Shown: positions 63,968 to 64,000 of the stretch, in pieces
Layout of the letters: each line of letters starts with the position of its first letter
Numbering within the stretch: position 1 is the first letter of the stretch
DNA from: Sphingomonas sp.
GTDB lineage: Bacteria; Pseudomonadota; Alphaproteobacteria; Sphingomonadales; Sphingomonadaceae
Length of the DNA: 64,000 bases
Assembly (NCBI GenBank): GCA_019635535.1
Contig: JAHBZH010000001.1
Location: 255,001-319,000 of the forward strand
Reading direction: 5' to 3'
Program-made: the position numbers and the translations under genes
The notes under the pieces: model-generated
Seen by the model: only the letters and a program-made list of their open reading frames with translations
Databases searched by the model: none
What the model was told of the DNA's origin: nothing

Positions 63968-64000
63968 GAAATCCTCCCATTGCGGGCATGAGCTTTGCCG

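Overview
The window is high-GC, densely packed chromosomal DNA from an alphaproteobacterium, most likely Sphingomonadales (Sphingomonas or a relative). The evidence is the order yebC-ruvC-ruvA-ruvB-ybgC-tolQ-tolR-tolA-tolB-pal, alphaproteobacterial markers (GapR/DUF2312, DUF4167 beside prmC/prfA/hisS, DUF2093, DUF1345), many ATGA stop/start overlaps, and a TonB-dependent receptor with the ITGSRI-type plug start common in sphingomonads. No rRNA, tRNA, insertion sequence, prophage or CRISPR array was seen. The left end cuts a polysaccharide flippase gene.

Layout. 1-5.2 kb: flippase C-terminus, a CBS protein, a thioesterase and two paralogous secreted DUF4139 proteins. 5.2-11.6 kb: DUF4167, prmC, an inserted secreted amidohydrolase, prfA and hisS, divergent from ppa. 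11.6-17.6 kb: amidase, TfoX-like protein, a Gdx-type SMR exporter, DUF1345, a GST, a DMT transporter, a pentapeptide-periodic protein and ispG. 18.0-22.1 kb: small membrane and secreted proteins, an SPFH/ribbon-helix-helix/mini-membrane-protein operon, an isoaspartyl peptidase and an S1/P1 nuclease. 22.1-31.8 kb: one long minus-strand run with tol-pal, ruvABC, yebC and gapR. 31.8-45.7 kb: pyk, HAD phosphatase, bL36, an Lrp regulator, galE, an M14 carboxypeptidase, gpmA, an azoreductase/LysR pair, a degenerate GGDEF protein, purE-purK and a double-domain M16 peptidase. 45.8-57.3 kb: clpB, then two TPR-hydroxylase genes and a methyltransferase around a large TonB-dependent receptor. 57.3-64 kb: xseA and purD head to head, a cluster of short membrane-anchored proteins with a helix-hairpin-helix protein, a HlyC/CorC protein, an OmpA lipoprotein, tadA and a small membrane protein.

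The genes are mostly housekeeping: envelope integrity (Tol-Pal), Holliday-junction processing (RuvABC), translation termination (PrfA/PrmC), purine synthesis (PurE, PurK, PurD), isoprenoid synthesis (IspG) and glycolysis (GpmA, Pyk). The most unusual signals lie between and inside them. About 240 nt between tolQ and tolR fold into a run of hairpins that includes two homologous three-way-junction units differing by paired changes. A TonB-plug-like segment sits inside a DUF4139 protein. The 3' quarter of hisS has much lower GC than the rest. A DUF559 nuclease gene is bracketed by inverted GC-rich repeats. A GGDEF protein has lost its active site but keeps its inhibitory site. Several genes too short for normal calling are tightly coupled to their neighbours.
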